From Rutpela maculata (lineage: Eukaryota; Arthropoda; Insecta; Coleoptera; Cerambycidae): a stretch of 64,000 nt of DNA. The notes beneath the pieces were generated by a model. The model did no database searches. It was not told the origin of the DNA and worked only from the letters and a program-made list of their open reading frames with translations. Shown piece by piece: positions 1 through 12,436 of the stretch. Positions within the stretch are counted from its first letter, which is position 1. Every line of letters begins with the position of its first letter. The DNA lies in the NCBI GenBank assembly GCA_936432065.2, contig OW386287.2:189347729-189411728 (forward strand), read 5' to 3'. The position numbers and the translations under genes were made by a program.

Positions 1-140
1 TTTCCTCTCCTGAGTTCGAGCCTCAGCTGCGGCAGATGGCAATGTCGCAGGGAATGGGTCTTCTGAGGTTGTCTATGTGTGTGTGTCCGTCCTGGTTGAG
101 TGGTAGTCTAGCCTACGGCTAAACTCCACCAGGACATTAA
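1..140 (+). repeat. possible tRNA-derived SINE fragment
   Basis: The segment has a B-box-like GAGTTCGAGCC near position 12 and an A-box-like TGGTTGAGTGG near 96, followed by an A-rich stretch near 157-170. The boxes are in the wrong order for one tRNA head, so this may be two joined SINE pieces or chance. Functional transcription cannot be judged. Confidence 0.3.
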
Positions 141-1227
141 TGTAAATAAGGCGATAAAAAAAAAGAAAAAAACGTTTCAGATTTAAGATTATTTGAACAG
201 TCGTAGAGTATGTAGAAAGAGGCATCGTTGTGTAGGAACTCTTTGTATTATTTCCTGTCCTCGATATAATCATCATTTTGAAGCACTCTGTAATATGGTT
301 TAGTACGTTATATATTTTTATTATCGCTTGTCTTTATATTTCCTTTTTGTAAAATTGGCTTTATTATTATTGTTATCCAACGTACACCAATTACGTACCA
401 ATTTTATTCTGTTGAGGTATATATTTTTATGTTATTTTACCTGATGGAAATTTTAAAACCAATGGACCAGAATCTATTACCCAAGTATCAATTGTACCAC
501 ACATACGCTTTCATAAATTCTCTCTTTATTATTTAAATGTTTATTCTATTGTAACAAGAATAGCTAGAGCTTGAAAAAAGACTTCCTTAATTGAGCTATT
601 CAACTAATAATCTCCTTTTTTGTTATGCCATTTTCTCGTCTTCCGTCTTAGGGAATTCTGTTATTTTCCTTCCTGCGAAATAAAGTCACATACACATTAA
701 CCATTTTCACTTGACATTTATCACCTTTGTCCTCGCCTACTGGCTTTCTTATTATATACAAAATTTATTTCGTTACACACCAACAAAATTCGTAAAAGGA
801 AGACACTTCAATCAATAATATTATAACTATTACTCCCGCAATACATTATCTAACCAACTGTTCTAGTGAGGCAGCAATGCAATGATAATCCTTTCGTTAC
901 TGTAACTTGAAGTAGAAGAATCGCATTTAAAATTTGTGACTGAGGCCGTCTATAAATTACGATTTTTAAAACGGTGGCATCAGTAGATGTATAACAAAAA
1001 TCCCAAATATTTTTGTGGACGCTCATTTTGCAGAATTTTTTATTCGGGAAATGAGAACTTGGAAAATCACAGAAAAGTCCCAATCAATACTAGGTGACAA
1101 TATAAATGATGGATTAATGGAATTAATATACATACACTGTTTTCAGTATCTCGAATTCCATCAACTCAAATTATATAATAATAAATATTAATTGGATAAG
1201 TATTCGATGAGGTTTTCGCATTTTTTT
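141..1227. other. no gene recognised
   Basis: AT-rich sequence with only short open frames that lack recognisable domains. I see no clear repeat ends or RNA gene here. Confidence 0.5.
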
Positions 1228-1345
1228 TTAATTACTAACGTCGACTTATTTCTGCTGCTAAGGCCAATCACCGATACCAGGAGATAAGCTATCTCCAACC
1301 TGGAAATTTTGCCAAAGCTGCTCTCGTTAGAAGAGCTAGGAATTT
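1228..1345 (-). repeat. SINE body fragment, same family as 7665-8055
   Basis: The stretch reading AACGTCGACTTATTTCTGCT through AGCTATCTCCAACCTGG and the AGAAGAGCTAGG segment matches, with scattered differences, the 7680-7790 part of the 5S-rRNA-derived SINE at 7665-8055. The 5S-like head is missing, so this copy is truncated. Orientation is set from the better copy. Confidence 0.55.
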
Positions 1346-1675
1346 TTTCTCAAAATTCTCTTTCAGCTCCAATGTTTTTTTTTTCAATTTATACACGTAT
1401 GACTCGCACGACACAAGAAAACGAAGTGAAAACCAAGTGGGCTCGACCAGTGAAGTGGGCGGAAGGGATAAAAGGAAAAAACATATTTTCAACATTGTGT
1501 CTCACTGTCTCAATTGCTCAAGAGACGGAAATTCGACCCGAATTTCGCATCTAAATCATGAAATACTTCACCTCATGGAGACCAACCGTATGACGTCATT
1601 CCTATGAACATGGGAGACTATTTAGATAAAAAGATAAAAAATAGAAAAATGTAGAAATAATCTCATATGTGATGA

Positions 1676-2453
1676 TATAGTGTGTCCCAAGATAGATGTA
1701 ACAAGAGGTGTAATGGACCAATAATTTTGGAATTTTGGAATGGTATTTGGGGATTGAGTCCTGCTTGTTTTAAAACTAAAGTATACCAAAAATGACTTGA
1801 TTTGGTATTCTACAGGGTGTTTTATAAGCAAAGTTGTAAAAATCACCACTAATAAAGTACCTTTATTTTTCAAAATATGAAAAAATTCCGCTAAGAAAAG
1901 TTATTTAGAATGCAATTTTGTACCTCTATACCAAATTTCAAGAATATAAAATTGTTTTTTTGAAACTTCCCATTTTTTGCGAATCAAGAGTTGAATTCAT
2001 ATTTAAAGTTGTGTAGGAGCAAATGTTAATCATCCACTGCTTTTCTCATAGTCTACTTTTAGCTTCTACATAACTTTAAATATTAATTTACAAAAAATAA
2101 TTTCTATGCAGTTTTAATTGAATGGTTCAAAATAAAATACTAATTTGTTGAAAAAATGGGACGTTTCAAATAAATTATTTTATATTCCTGAAATTTGGTA
2201 TAGTGGTATAAAATTGCATTCTAAATAACCTTCCTTAGTGGAATTTTTTCATATTTTCAAAAATAAAGGACTTTATTAGTGGTGATGTTTACAACTTTGC
2301 TTATAAAACACCCTGTAGAACACCAAATCAAGTCATTTTTGGTATACTTTAGTTTTACAACAAGCAGGACTCAATCCCCAAATACCATTCCAAAATTCCA
2401 AAATTTTTGGTCCATTACACCTTTTGTTACATCTATCCTGGGACACACTGTAT
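1676..2453. mobile_element. fold-back MITE with about 300-bp inverted arms
   Basis: Arms at about 1676-1978 and 2151-2453 are reverse complements with minor differences, around a loop of about 170 bp. The ends read TATAGTGTGTCCC and, on the other strand, TACAGTGTGTCCC, resembling TA-targeting Tc1/mariner-type MITEs. A TA next to the right end is visible but the left duplication is unclear. The 83- and 63-codon frames in the two arms are copies of one repeat, not genes. Confidence 0.75.
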
Positions 2454-2484
2454 ATTTTTTTAATGTGTAATTATTGTGGTAAAA

Positions 2485-3310
2485 GGTATCATCTTCAGTT
2501 TATATATGGTCCCGACACTTGCTCTTACCCAAAGTGTGAGAACCACCCCCCAAATTTAATATTTGAAAAAGTATTTCTGATTTATTTTTGAAGCGTAGGA
2601 TATTTATGTTTTTGGGAGGGCTGATTATGAATCTGAAGTCAGTATTAAAAAAAATCAACATGTCGACTTCAATATGGCGGATGGAATTTTTTTCTGAAGC
2701 AAGTGTTTTAAACGGACCAAAAAAATTGGGCACCCAGGTGATGCTATATTGTATTAACAGAAAACGGTATTTTTAAAATTTTTGTTTTAATTACTGGGCA
2801 ATTACAGTAGCAAAATGGCGACATTTTGTTAAAAATAATGTGACAGCAGACTTATTCTTTATTTTTAATGAGACAGAAACAAACAGAGAATCATTTTAAA
2901 GACTGATTAATTGTCTTTAATTCAGGTCTTTAGAATTTTTGGTGCAAGTGTCATAGTTTCTACGATGAATGTTTCATTTCAATTAAACACTTCATTTAAA
3001 CTAAATACTTCGTCTAATGAAGGTTCTGACGCCATTTTTATACTTTCAGATATCCGAAACCATTAATTCTACAGACATTAGAAAAGCATGAAATTCATCC
3101 GCAGTTTAGAAGCTTTCTTATTTGTCTTTAACATTTTTTTACTCAATGTAAGACATTTCGAGTTATTTGATAAAAATCATTTTAAAATATGTCTCTTTGC
3201 AAGCTAAAATCGAAATTTTTAAGTCGTTATAATTTATATACTATCAATTTTTATGAAAACTTGCGTAGAGGCTTTCCTTAATAAAATTCGATTCTTTTTC
3301 AGCCCCAATG
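2485..3310 (+). repeat. dispersed repeat family A, copy 1
   Basis: The block shares a long series of landmarks with 47230-48445, including GTGGTAAAAGGTATC, TTTTAAACGGACCAAAAAAA and CAAAATGGCGACATTTTG, and the CAGCCCCAATGTTTTT end matches the end of the later copy. Divergence is substantial. No coding capacity or termini were recognised. Confidence 0.6.
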
Positions 3311-3935
3311 TTTTTTTCTTATGCGCCCCCAAGTTAACACCACAAAATTTACACAAAATCGGCGATGCTAATAATGGATCTTGAATTAATCATATAATAT
3401 TAATTATCTACGCTGTGGTATTTAAAATATTGCCATTTCTGAATTCTGAAATGCTTTCCTATCCCTTGTACAATAAAAAACACGTTGCACGATCGATTTT
3501 TATTAAAAATATTTTATATCATAACTAAATTGTTATATGGGATATTTCAAAGCGTTTTGCCCCTTTGCAAGAATGGCAGTGCATTTAATTAGTATTCTGC
3601 GCATATTATGCCGTGGCTATAATTCCGCCCGAGGTAAAACTTTAAAATTAAGTTAATAGAGTAGTTAGTTATATTTCATACTGCTTCGTGAGTAAAGTCT
3701 AAATTCTTAAGCCACATTAGCTGTATAATGTTGGAAAGACATCAAGGAATTTTACACCGCCTGCATGAGCGCAACGACACGCTAAAATATAAAGAGATGC
3801 CTTTCATATTCTCAGTTTGCGGATTATTAAATCATTTTGTGAGGTTATTGCGGTTAAAATTTTGTCTAGAAATTCTTTACACAGAATAGACGTCTCCCTA
3901 AGAAAACACTAATATGTCCCAGCGCAAATCCAATG
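3311..3935. other. no gene recognised
   Basis: AT-rich DNA without supported genes or repeats. Confidence 0.45.
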
Positions 3936-4757
3936 TATACAGGGTGATCTACCATCATGTGCGGAAAATTTATCAGTAGGTTGACCCCACCGAAGGGAGT
4001 TAAAAAAATGAAAAATTAAAAAAAATTGACCAAAAAAATTACCCCATTTTTTTGTAGAAATACGCCGCCAGTGACTTTAACCAATCTGACGTAACGTGGT
4101 ACAACCATATCACTTTATCAGACTTGGGGTTGACACTATTGACAGCAAAGCTGGAGAGGGTATAAGTGACATTTTGGTTTTAATCAAATCACACTACAAA
4201 AATAGCGAAATAAGTCGAAAAAACATTGACCCTATGCTAGTGAACTCTACAGCAACAAGTACAGTAGTCGAAGTCGCATTAGTAGATCGACGGTTGAGCC
4301 GCCCTTTATATGCGCCGAAATTGTTGACATACGCGGCGTTTTTGATATTTACTAAGAGGAAATATCTATTATGCTAACTATAGATATAAGAGATATTTAC
4401 TTAAACCCGTCAATAACACAAAAACACCAGCCTTCGGCGGTGTTTTTTACCTGCCGGTGTCCTGATTGTTCTTCGATTGTTCGAAGCAAATAACGCGGCA
4501 CTTTAACCGCACCCGCCCGCTTAACTTTTTATGCCAATTAAGGAAATGTAAACATCTCCGATATGTTCGTTCACAAGTAAGTTCATTGCCCTATTACTGA
4601 CCACAGACAAGTAACAATAGCGTATCTTCGCAAGTTTCAACGCGTTTTAATATACTAAATTACCTCGGATCACTCTAAAATTTTGCAGGGGCTTTCCCAT
4701 ATTGAAGACTAGTACACCATATTATTTTCCGCATATCATAGGAAATCACGATGTATA
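3936..4757. mobile_element. non-autonomous TIR DNA element, family B copy 1
   Basis: Starts TATACAGGGTGATCTACCAT and ends with the imperfect inverse, AAATCACGATGTATA. A shorter relative with the same ends and interior lies at 59047-59698, so the borders are supported by two copies. The 93-codon frame at 4096-4377 falls in shared repeat sequence and has no recognisable domain. The right 115 bp was later copied by the tandem duplication that follows. Confidence 0.7.
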
Positions 4758-5124
4758 AAAAATATATATTACAGTAAATTCCTTATCAACCACATACGAG
4801 GGTTTTTTATGTTACTACAACATTAAAGGACTCAACAAAGAAAAATTCTTTTAAATATTGTCTAAATGTTAATTGTAGCATTCTATAAATCATTTCCTTC
4901 TTTCTTACTACATTTATCCTTCTAAAGATAACATCCAGAAAATCTATAAATTAATAGTATTACCCAGTATGTTACTGGGAAATAACTTCTACGCCTGTGA
5001 CTTTTATGGAATAATAGTTAGAGGGTGTCTTTTATATTTCTTCTGACAGACGTTTATTTAATAAAAAAATCTATAATACTATTTACACAAAATTTCCTTC
5101 TCTATTTGTCGCCTATTATGTCGC
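4643..5124 (+). repeat. 482-bp tandem duplication, unit 1
   Basis: The unit runs from CGTTTTAATATACTAAATTA to the CTATTTGTCGCC segment. It includes the right end of the family B element and downstream flank. The second unit begins at 5125 and is split by an insertion. Confidence 0.8.
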
Positions 5125-7310
5125 CGTTTTAATATACTAAATTACCTCGGATCACTCTAAAATTTTGCAGGGGCTTTCCCATATTGAAGACTAGTACACC
5201 ATATTATTTTCCGCTTATCATAGTAAATCACGATGTATATAAAAAAAATATGACAGTAAAGTCTTTATCAACCACATACAGGGTTTGTTTGTTACTACAA
5301 CATTAAAGGATTCAACAAAGAAAAATAGCTTTAAATATTTTCTAAATGTTAACACAGACCCACAAAAAAAAATGTTCTGTTCATCAGACTAGACCAACAT
5401 ATCTATACGTTTTCGGGGTTGAATCCGAATCCAGGGTCTGTTTGACCCCGTCAGGCTCAAGGTTAATCCAAGGTTAAACTGGGAAAAAACGATTAAGCGA
5501 AGGAAACCACGATTTCTGTACGTTTTTGGGGTCACTGAATCCGAATTCTGCTTGACCCCATCAGGTCAGGGTGATGGTCAATCCAAGCTCAAATTGGGAA
5601 GAAACCTTTTAAGCGCAGAAAACCATCATTTGTATATGTTCTTGTGGTAACTAAATCCCCACTAAGGTTAAGTTGGGGAAAGCTTTTAAGCTAGAAAACC
5701 ACGATTCTTATACGTTTTTGGGGTTGCTGAATCCGAATCCGAGGTCTGTTCGACCTCATCAGGTCAAGGTCATTCCAAGGTCAACTTTTGTTTATCAAAT
5801 GGAAACGCGTTTTTGACTACGGATTCTGAAAGAGCGGGATATTTTACGTTCGCATATGGTTTGAGCTATGATCAAAGTGACCTTTGGTCATCAGAAGGTC
5901 GAATTAATTTATCTAAGATCAAAGATGATTCGTATTGAGAAATCTCAGTTACAAATCTTTATCGAGCATGGTTTAGCCTCGTGATATTTCTCCGAGGGGG
6001 ATTGGAGAACCAAGAGAGCAGACACCTATATCCACAAGCAACCAACGAGTGGCGTCTTCCAATACTTTGGAAAAAACGAAACGTCTATGTCATATACTGT
6101 CATCCTCACACCCTAACGCCCCCCTGCAGGGCAGTACGCCTTTACTGGTTTCATTACCTCGAAGATCGGAAAATGGATCATTCTACAGATCCTCAATTAA
6201 GGCAGTTGTCACCATTTCCAGCATCCTCTGAGAAGCAGGATTTTTAATTTTAATAACAGGATCAGAGGATTCCCAGAGAAATTAAACGTATCGCTCGGAT
6301 ACTGACGTTGGCCTCATCAGTGATGCTCCAGCAATTTCATCAGTCCCTATCACCGAAATGTTTGGCAGTCAGTATATGACATAGACGTTTCGTTTTTACC
6401 AGAGGATTGGAAGGCGTCACTCGTTGGTTGCGTGTGGATATAGGATATAGGTGTCTGCTGTCTTGGTTCTCCAATCCCCCTCGGAAAAATATCACGAGGC
6501 TAAACCATGCTCGATAAAGATTTGTGACTGAAATTTTTCACTACGAATCATCTTTGATCTTAGATAAATTAATTTGAGAGAGCGATTCGACCTTCTGATG
6601 ACCAAAGGTCACTTTGATCATAGCTCAAACCATATGCGAACGTAAAATATCCCGCTCTTTCAGAATCCGTGGTCAAAAACGCGTTTCCATTTGATAAACA
6701 AAAGTTCACCTTGAAATGACCTTGACCCTGACCTGATGGGTCAAACAGACCAGGACTTGGGATTTAGTTACCCCAAGAACGTATAAAAATGATGGTTTTC
6801 TGCGCTTAAAAGGTTTCTTCCCAATTTGACCTTGGATTGATCATCACCCTGACCAGTTGGGGTCAAGCAGATCCAGAATTCGGATTCAGTGACCCCAAAA
6901 ACGTACAGGAATCGTGGTTTCCTTCGCTTAATCGTTTTTCCCATTTTAACCTTGGATTGACCTTGACCGTGACCTGATGGGTTCAAACAGACCCCGGATT
7001 CGGATTCAGCGACCCTAAAAACGTATAGATATGTTGCTCTAGTCTGGTGAAGAGAACATTTTTTTTTGTGGGGCTGTATAATTGTAGCATTCTAGTAATC
7101 GTTTCTTTCTTTCTTACTACATTTATCCTTCTAAAAATAACATCCATAAAATCTATAAATTAATAGTAGTAGTATTACCCAGTATGTTACTGGAAAATAA
7201 CTTCTACGCCTGTGGCTTTTATGTCAAAGGAATAATAGTTAGATGGTGTCTTTTATATTTCTTTTGACACAGACGTTTATTAATAAAAAAAAATCTATTT
7301 GTCGCCTTTT
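5125..7310 (+). repeat. tandem duplication unit 2, interrupted
   Basis: Bases 5125-5352 match 4643-4874 and bases 7079-about 7310 match the rest of unit 1. The 1726-bp fold-back at 5353-7078 lies precisely between them, so unit 1 is the empty-site allele of that insertion. Confidence 0.8.
5353..7078. mobile_element. 1.7-kb fold-back element in an identified target site
   Basis: Arms of about 700-750 bp (5353-about 6100 and about 6375-7078) are near reverse complements around a loop of about 270 bp. Ends read CACAGACCCAC and, on the other strand, TACAGCCCCAC. Each arm holds several degenerate units of roughly 110 bp containing versions of GGGGTCACTGAATCCGAAT and TGACCCCATCAGGTCA. Comparison with the empty copy at 4875 gives a TAA duplication (5350-5352 and 7079-7081), which would fit a PIF/Harbinger-type 3-bp target. 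No transposase frame is present. Confidence 0.8.
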
Positions 7311-7664
7311 ATTTATTAATTATATTTTTCTGTTAGCTAAGGGCCTACGGTTGTTGATACTTCCCCTTCTGAGTAAAAGCAAATCATTTTAAACAAGTAT
7401 AGAGCAAGTCAAAATGAAGAGATTTAGGGGGAGACCCACCTTGGAAACCTGCGGAGGCACCCTCCACCCCTACTCAAAAGGGTTACTCGCATAGATATAT
7501 ATTATATTTCTATTAGGTCGTTTAAAAGTAATAAGCAAAAATGTGACATTACAGAGTAGCTTCCTCTCATATTTTTTGTAGTGGGACAAAATTTACGGTT
7601 TTTAAGTAACTAAAAATAATGTGTGGGATGTACAACTTCATTTCCTTTTTTTTTTTTAATTTTT
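7311..7664. other. no gene recognised
   Basis: Mixed AT-rich sequence; no supported feature. Confidence 0.4.
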
Positions 7665-8055
7665 TTATCTATTTATTTAACGTCGGCCTATTTCCGCTAC
7701 CAGGGCCTTTCACCAACGCCAGGAGACGAGCTACCCCCAACCTGGAAATGTTGCCGAACCTCTTCCCTTAAGAAGAGTAGGGATCTTTTACTTGCCTAAC
7801 ATTTAATAGACAAGGGACCGCCTGCTTTACATCCCCTCCGAAGGATGGTATATCCACTACGTAATCCTCGTCTGAAATTACGTAACTTCCGCGTATACAC
7901 TGATATACAAGCCGCTAGAAGGTGGGACAAGAACGCTGTATTTCCCAAGATGGGTCACCCATCCAAGTACTAACCGCGCTCGACGTTGCTTTAACGGATT
8001 ATCGACTGATATTCACATTGAAGTCGCCTCTACGCTCGCCCCCTTCATTTACTTT
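7665..8055 (-). repeat. 5S-rRNA-derived SINE (SINE3-like)
   Basis: Read on the minus strand, about 8000 to 7935 contains GTTAGTACTTGGATGGGTGA followed by CCCATCTTGGGAAATAC. This matches the second half of eukaryotic 5S rRNA (internal promoter C-box region and following helix), with differences. The body continues to about 7680 and recurs without the head at 1228-1345. It is therefore more likely a 5S-headed SINE than a 5S gene; the first half of 5S was not recognised. Confidence 0.65.
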
Positions 8056-8362
8056 CGATTGGCGGAAACCGTAAGTCTTTGTCTGTTACGGTTCTTGATA
8101 AAAAAAAATATAATATACAGTTAAAAATAGGACATACAGCTATGCGAGCCATCCCTTTGAGCAGGGCTGGGGGAGCCTCCGCGGGTTTTCAAGGTGGGTC
8201 TGCCCCTAAACCTCTTTATTTTGACTTACTCCATGTGTGTTTAAAAGGACTTGCTTTTATTCAGAGGCTGATAGTATCTGGCTCGTAGGCTCTAAGCTAT
8301 CTTGGGTGACCACACTATATATTTTTTTCACTAAGGGCGAATTCAGACTTCCTTCCTTGTAA
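8056..8362. other. no gene recognised
   Basis: Spacer between the SINE and the large palindrome. A 69-codon open frame overlaps it but shows no domain. Confidence 0.4.
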
Positions 8363-11300
8363 GCGAGTCTGCCTGGGGTAAAAACGAGGTGATGTTACAA
8401 ATTTTGTATACCATTTGAGTTAGCAACAGATTCTTATAGGAAAAATTCCGCTGTACAAGATTTTCTTATGAAAAATTTTCCTGAACCTCGAGCTTCATGG
8501 TCAAATAATTGTTTAAACAATTTTTTTTTTTTCATTTTTATTTAATAAAATGAAAACGATTTGACGGATCCAAAAAATCTTGATTCGATCGAAAGATATT
8601 TTCAATACGCGTCGTTTGGCGCAAGGCGCAACTCATTTTGTCAACCCGTTCATTTGTTATAGCCAAAATAAATTTCTTAATTAACAAATTGATTACTCCG
8701 AAACTAATGAGGTCAGGATATTGTTTTTTTTAAAAAACATGCATTTTATACCAAAGAATATACCGTATTTTTTTGGCCCGATATCTTCAATACTTTCTGA
8801 TTGTTTAAACAATTGGCATAATTTGTTAATTAGCAATTAACTTTTTTTTCGAAAGTTTGATCGACTTCAAACCAACTTTAAACGATAAATATTGATGTCT
8901 TGCTAACCCCCATAGAAGTCTGCACGAATGCAACTTTTTGCTTCTGTTTATTTAAAGTTTAAATTAATTTTGCAAATTAACAAATGGAATATCTCGGCTC
9001 TGGGTAAGCGTATCGAAATGGGGTTTTGTGCATATGAAAGTGCTTGGAAAAAGGAAAATTTTGAGACCAGAAAGAACTTGATAGCCGGAACCGGAAATAT
9101 AGGTGATATTGCGTTAGAGGCTCTAATTTGTTTATTAACAACTTTTTTGACAGGAGGTTTGGTGCAAATGAAAGCTAACAAGTTCGTCCATCAACCACAA
9201 AAAGTTCTAGAAAAAATATTCAATCCCTGAAGAGTTATACGCGTTTTTGACCCTTAAAAAAATCTCTCCTGCAACGTGAAAATAGTAAGATTTGACGCGC
9301 AATGTGGTGGCGGGTTCGATCCTCCGTGTGGGCAATTTTTTTTTTCATCAAATTTGCTTTTCTGTCGTGCAATAAAATATTTCCTATAATAAAATATTTT
9401 TTAAATTGTAAAAAACGCTATAAATAATATTTATTCTTGACAACTTCATTAAATCCGTAAAAAAAATTTGTTACCTTTTTATTTTTGGTCTTTTTTCGAC
9501 AGGCATCCCCTCTCAAATAAAGTAAAACAAACCTTCTCTTTCACAAAAAGTAGTAAAAAAAACAAAAACTACCGACAAACCCAAGAACAATCATATGTTT
9601 GTTGCAAGATAGCCATTTATTTAATGAAAATTGCAAAAAAAATTATTTACGACGTTTTTAAAAATTTCTCAGAAAGTAAAAAGATTTATTATCATATGAT
9701 TACATGAAAGAAAAAGCAAAGGACCCCGGAACAAAACCCATGAAAATGTTGATTCGGTGGAATCGGCTGAAATTTTGGTATTTTGTAGTTCAAGTCATGC
9801 TGATCAAAAGTTCTTATCACATCAAGCCAATCCTATGGACAGTTTTTGAGATACAGCTTGTCAAAGTTAGGTAATTTGCGCCATTTTAGACATTCAAGAA
9901 CTTTTTACTCCTAAACTATTAACTTTAGCAAAAAATTGCAAGGGTCGAAATATTTTTGTTCTAGTCCAATAAAGCTCAAGAATTTTTTACAGAATTTTTT
10001 TATCAATTTTTAGGTTAGGTGAAATATATATATGACATATTTCGGCATGCTTCGGTGGGATTGGCTGAAACTTTGTTATTTTGTAGTTAAAGTCATGCTG
10101 ATCAAAAATTCCTATTGCACTGAATCTATCCTATGAGTGGTATTCGCTCCAGGAGTGCCTGAAAGTCTAACAACGAAGTAACGGGTAATCTATGTGTACG
10201 TGTTTATGAATGGCTTCCAGCGTGTTTGTGTACGTGCGTGCACGTGTGTGTGATTATTTTTATCAAAGAACCTGCTCTTACCGGCACTGTTTCTTATGAG
10301 TGCGCAATGAGAACGATCTCTACTTTCTATCTGTTTATTTTTACTTTTTGGTGTTTTTTAATATGTTCTTTTTAGTTTTTAAATGTTGAGAACATCCATA
10401 GGATTTTCAGGGACAAGTGCTCTGTTTCCAGCATCATGTATCGTTCGAAGAAGAATCATTGATGGATATTTTATGTGATTTTCATGCCGTGCGTACCCCA
10501 AAAACCATAATACCCGTGTGTTTTCAGCGGTTCCGCATCAAACTCATTAGAACGATTTTTCTCACACTAGTCCTACGACTGAAATGAGAGAGGACATTTT
10601 TTGTGTATTCTTAATTAGTGAATGAAATTCTTGTACCAAAGTGAAAAAAAATAAAAGACAAGAAATTAATGCAAAATATCGACAGCCCCCCTCAATATCA
10701 CCCACTTACGGTAAAAAATATTTTTAAAAAATACTATAAAAATAAGCTTGTATTATTGTTCAATATGCGTATAAAGTCGCGTCCCTGTAAATCAAAAAGT
10801 TTCTGAAATAAGTATAATAATAATAATAAATATAATAATCAATTTTTGAGTGCCATTTTCAAAGGGCCGTAGCTCAAGGTATTTGCGAACATATTTTTGC
10901 ATGTAGAATCTGCACCAGAAGTTTGTCATCGATATTTCCGGAGAACTCTATATACTGGCACATACATACACACAAACGCATACACACAGTACGCAAACAC
11001 GCTGGAAGCCATTCATAAACACATAGGTACATATAGATTACCCGTTACCTCATTGTTAAGACCTTCAGGCACTCCTGGAGCGAAAACCACTCATAGGATA
11101 GACTCAGTGCAATGGGAATTTTTGATCAGAATTGCTTTAACTACAAAATAGCAAAGCTTCAGCCAATCCCACCGAAGCATGCCGGAATATGACATATATA
11201 TATTTTACCTAACCTAAAAATTGATTAAAAAATTCTGAAAAAAATTCTTGAGCTCAATTGGAGTTGAACAAAAATATTTCGACCCTTGCAACTTTTTGCT

Positions 11301-12436
11301 AAAGTTAATAGTTTAAGAGTAAAAAGTTCTTGAATGTATGAAATGACGCAAATTACCTAACTTTGACAAGCTGTATCTCAAGAACTGTCCATAGGATTGG
11401 CTCGATCTGATAAGAACTTTTGATCAGCATGACTTGAACTACAAAATATCAAAATTTCAGCCGATTCCACCGAATCAACATTTTCATGGGTTTTGTTCCG
11501 GAGTCCTTTGACGAAAACAAATTGCCCACATCGAGGCGCCACCCCATTGCGCGTCAAATCTTACTATTTTCACGTTGCGGGAGAGATTAGTCAAAAACGC
11601 GTATAACTCTTCAGGGATTGAATATTTGTTGTAGAACTTTTTGGGGTTGATGGACAAACTTGTTAGCTTTCATTTGCACCAAACCTCGTGTCAAAAAAGT
11701 TGTTAATAAACAAATTAGAGCCTCTAACGCAATATCACTTATATTTCCGGTTCCGGTTATCCGATCAAGTTCTTCCTGGTCTCAAAATTTTCCTTTTGCC
11801 AAGCGTTTCATATGCACAAAACCCCATTTCGATATGCTCACCCAGAGCCGAGATATTCCATTTGTTAATTTGCAAAATTAATTTAAACTTTAAATAAACA
11901 AAAGCAAAAAGTTGCATTCGTGCAAACTTCTATCGGGGTTATGCCCGACATCAATATTTATCGTTTAAAGTTGGTTTGAAGTCGATCAAAATTGTTTAAA
12001 CAATCAAAATGTATTGAAGATATCGGGCCAAAAAAAAATATGGTATATTTTTTGGTATAAAAGGCATGCTTTTTGAAAAAAACAATATCCTGACCTCATT
12101 AGTTTCGGAGTAATCAATTTGTTAATTAAGAAATTTATTTTGGCTATAACAAATGAACATGTTGACAAAATGAGTTGTGCCTGGCGCGGCACCAAACGAC
12201 GCGTATTGAAAATATCTTTCGATTGAATTGAGATTTTTTCGGATCCATCAAACCGTTTTCATTTTATTAAATAAAAACTAAAAAAAAATTGTTTAAACAA
12301 TTATTTGACTATGAAGCTCGCGGTTTAGGAAAATTTTTGATAAGAAAATCTTGTTCAGCGGAATTTTTTCTATAAGAATCCGTGGCTAACTCAAATGGTA
12401 TAGAAAATTTTTGGGAAAAATCCCAGGCAGACTCGC
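8363..12436. mobile_element. 4.1-kb giant palindromic (fold-back) element
   Basis: Left arm about 8363-10235 and right arm about 10985-12436 are inverse copies with moderate divergence, beginning GCGAGTCTGCCTGGG and ending CCCAGGCAGACTCGC. The loop of about 750 bp has no coding signal. The left arm carries about 360 bp (roughly 9350-9712) absent from the right arm, explaining the length difference. Open frames at 8928-9230, 11660-11881 and 11688-11897 are the same arm sequence read in opposite directions. Near 9315 the left arm contains a B-box-like GGGTTCGATCC that is degraded in the right arm. No target duplication was convincing. Confidence 0.8.

Noticed and set aside
4096..4377. 93-codon open frame
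   Set aside because: It lies within family B repeat sequence that is shared with 59.1 kb, where the frame is not kept, and it has no domain.
8928..9230. 100-codon frame and its counterparts near 11.7 kb
   Set aside because: They are the same palindrome arm read in opposite directions, without domain or conserved frame.
9301..9331. tRNA gene suggested by GGGTTCGATCC
   Set aside because: Only a B-box-like piece is present, no tRNA fold was visible, and the inverse arm lacks it.
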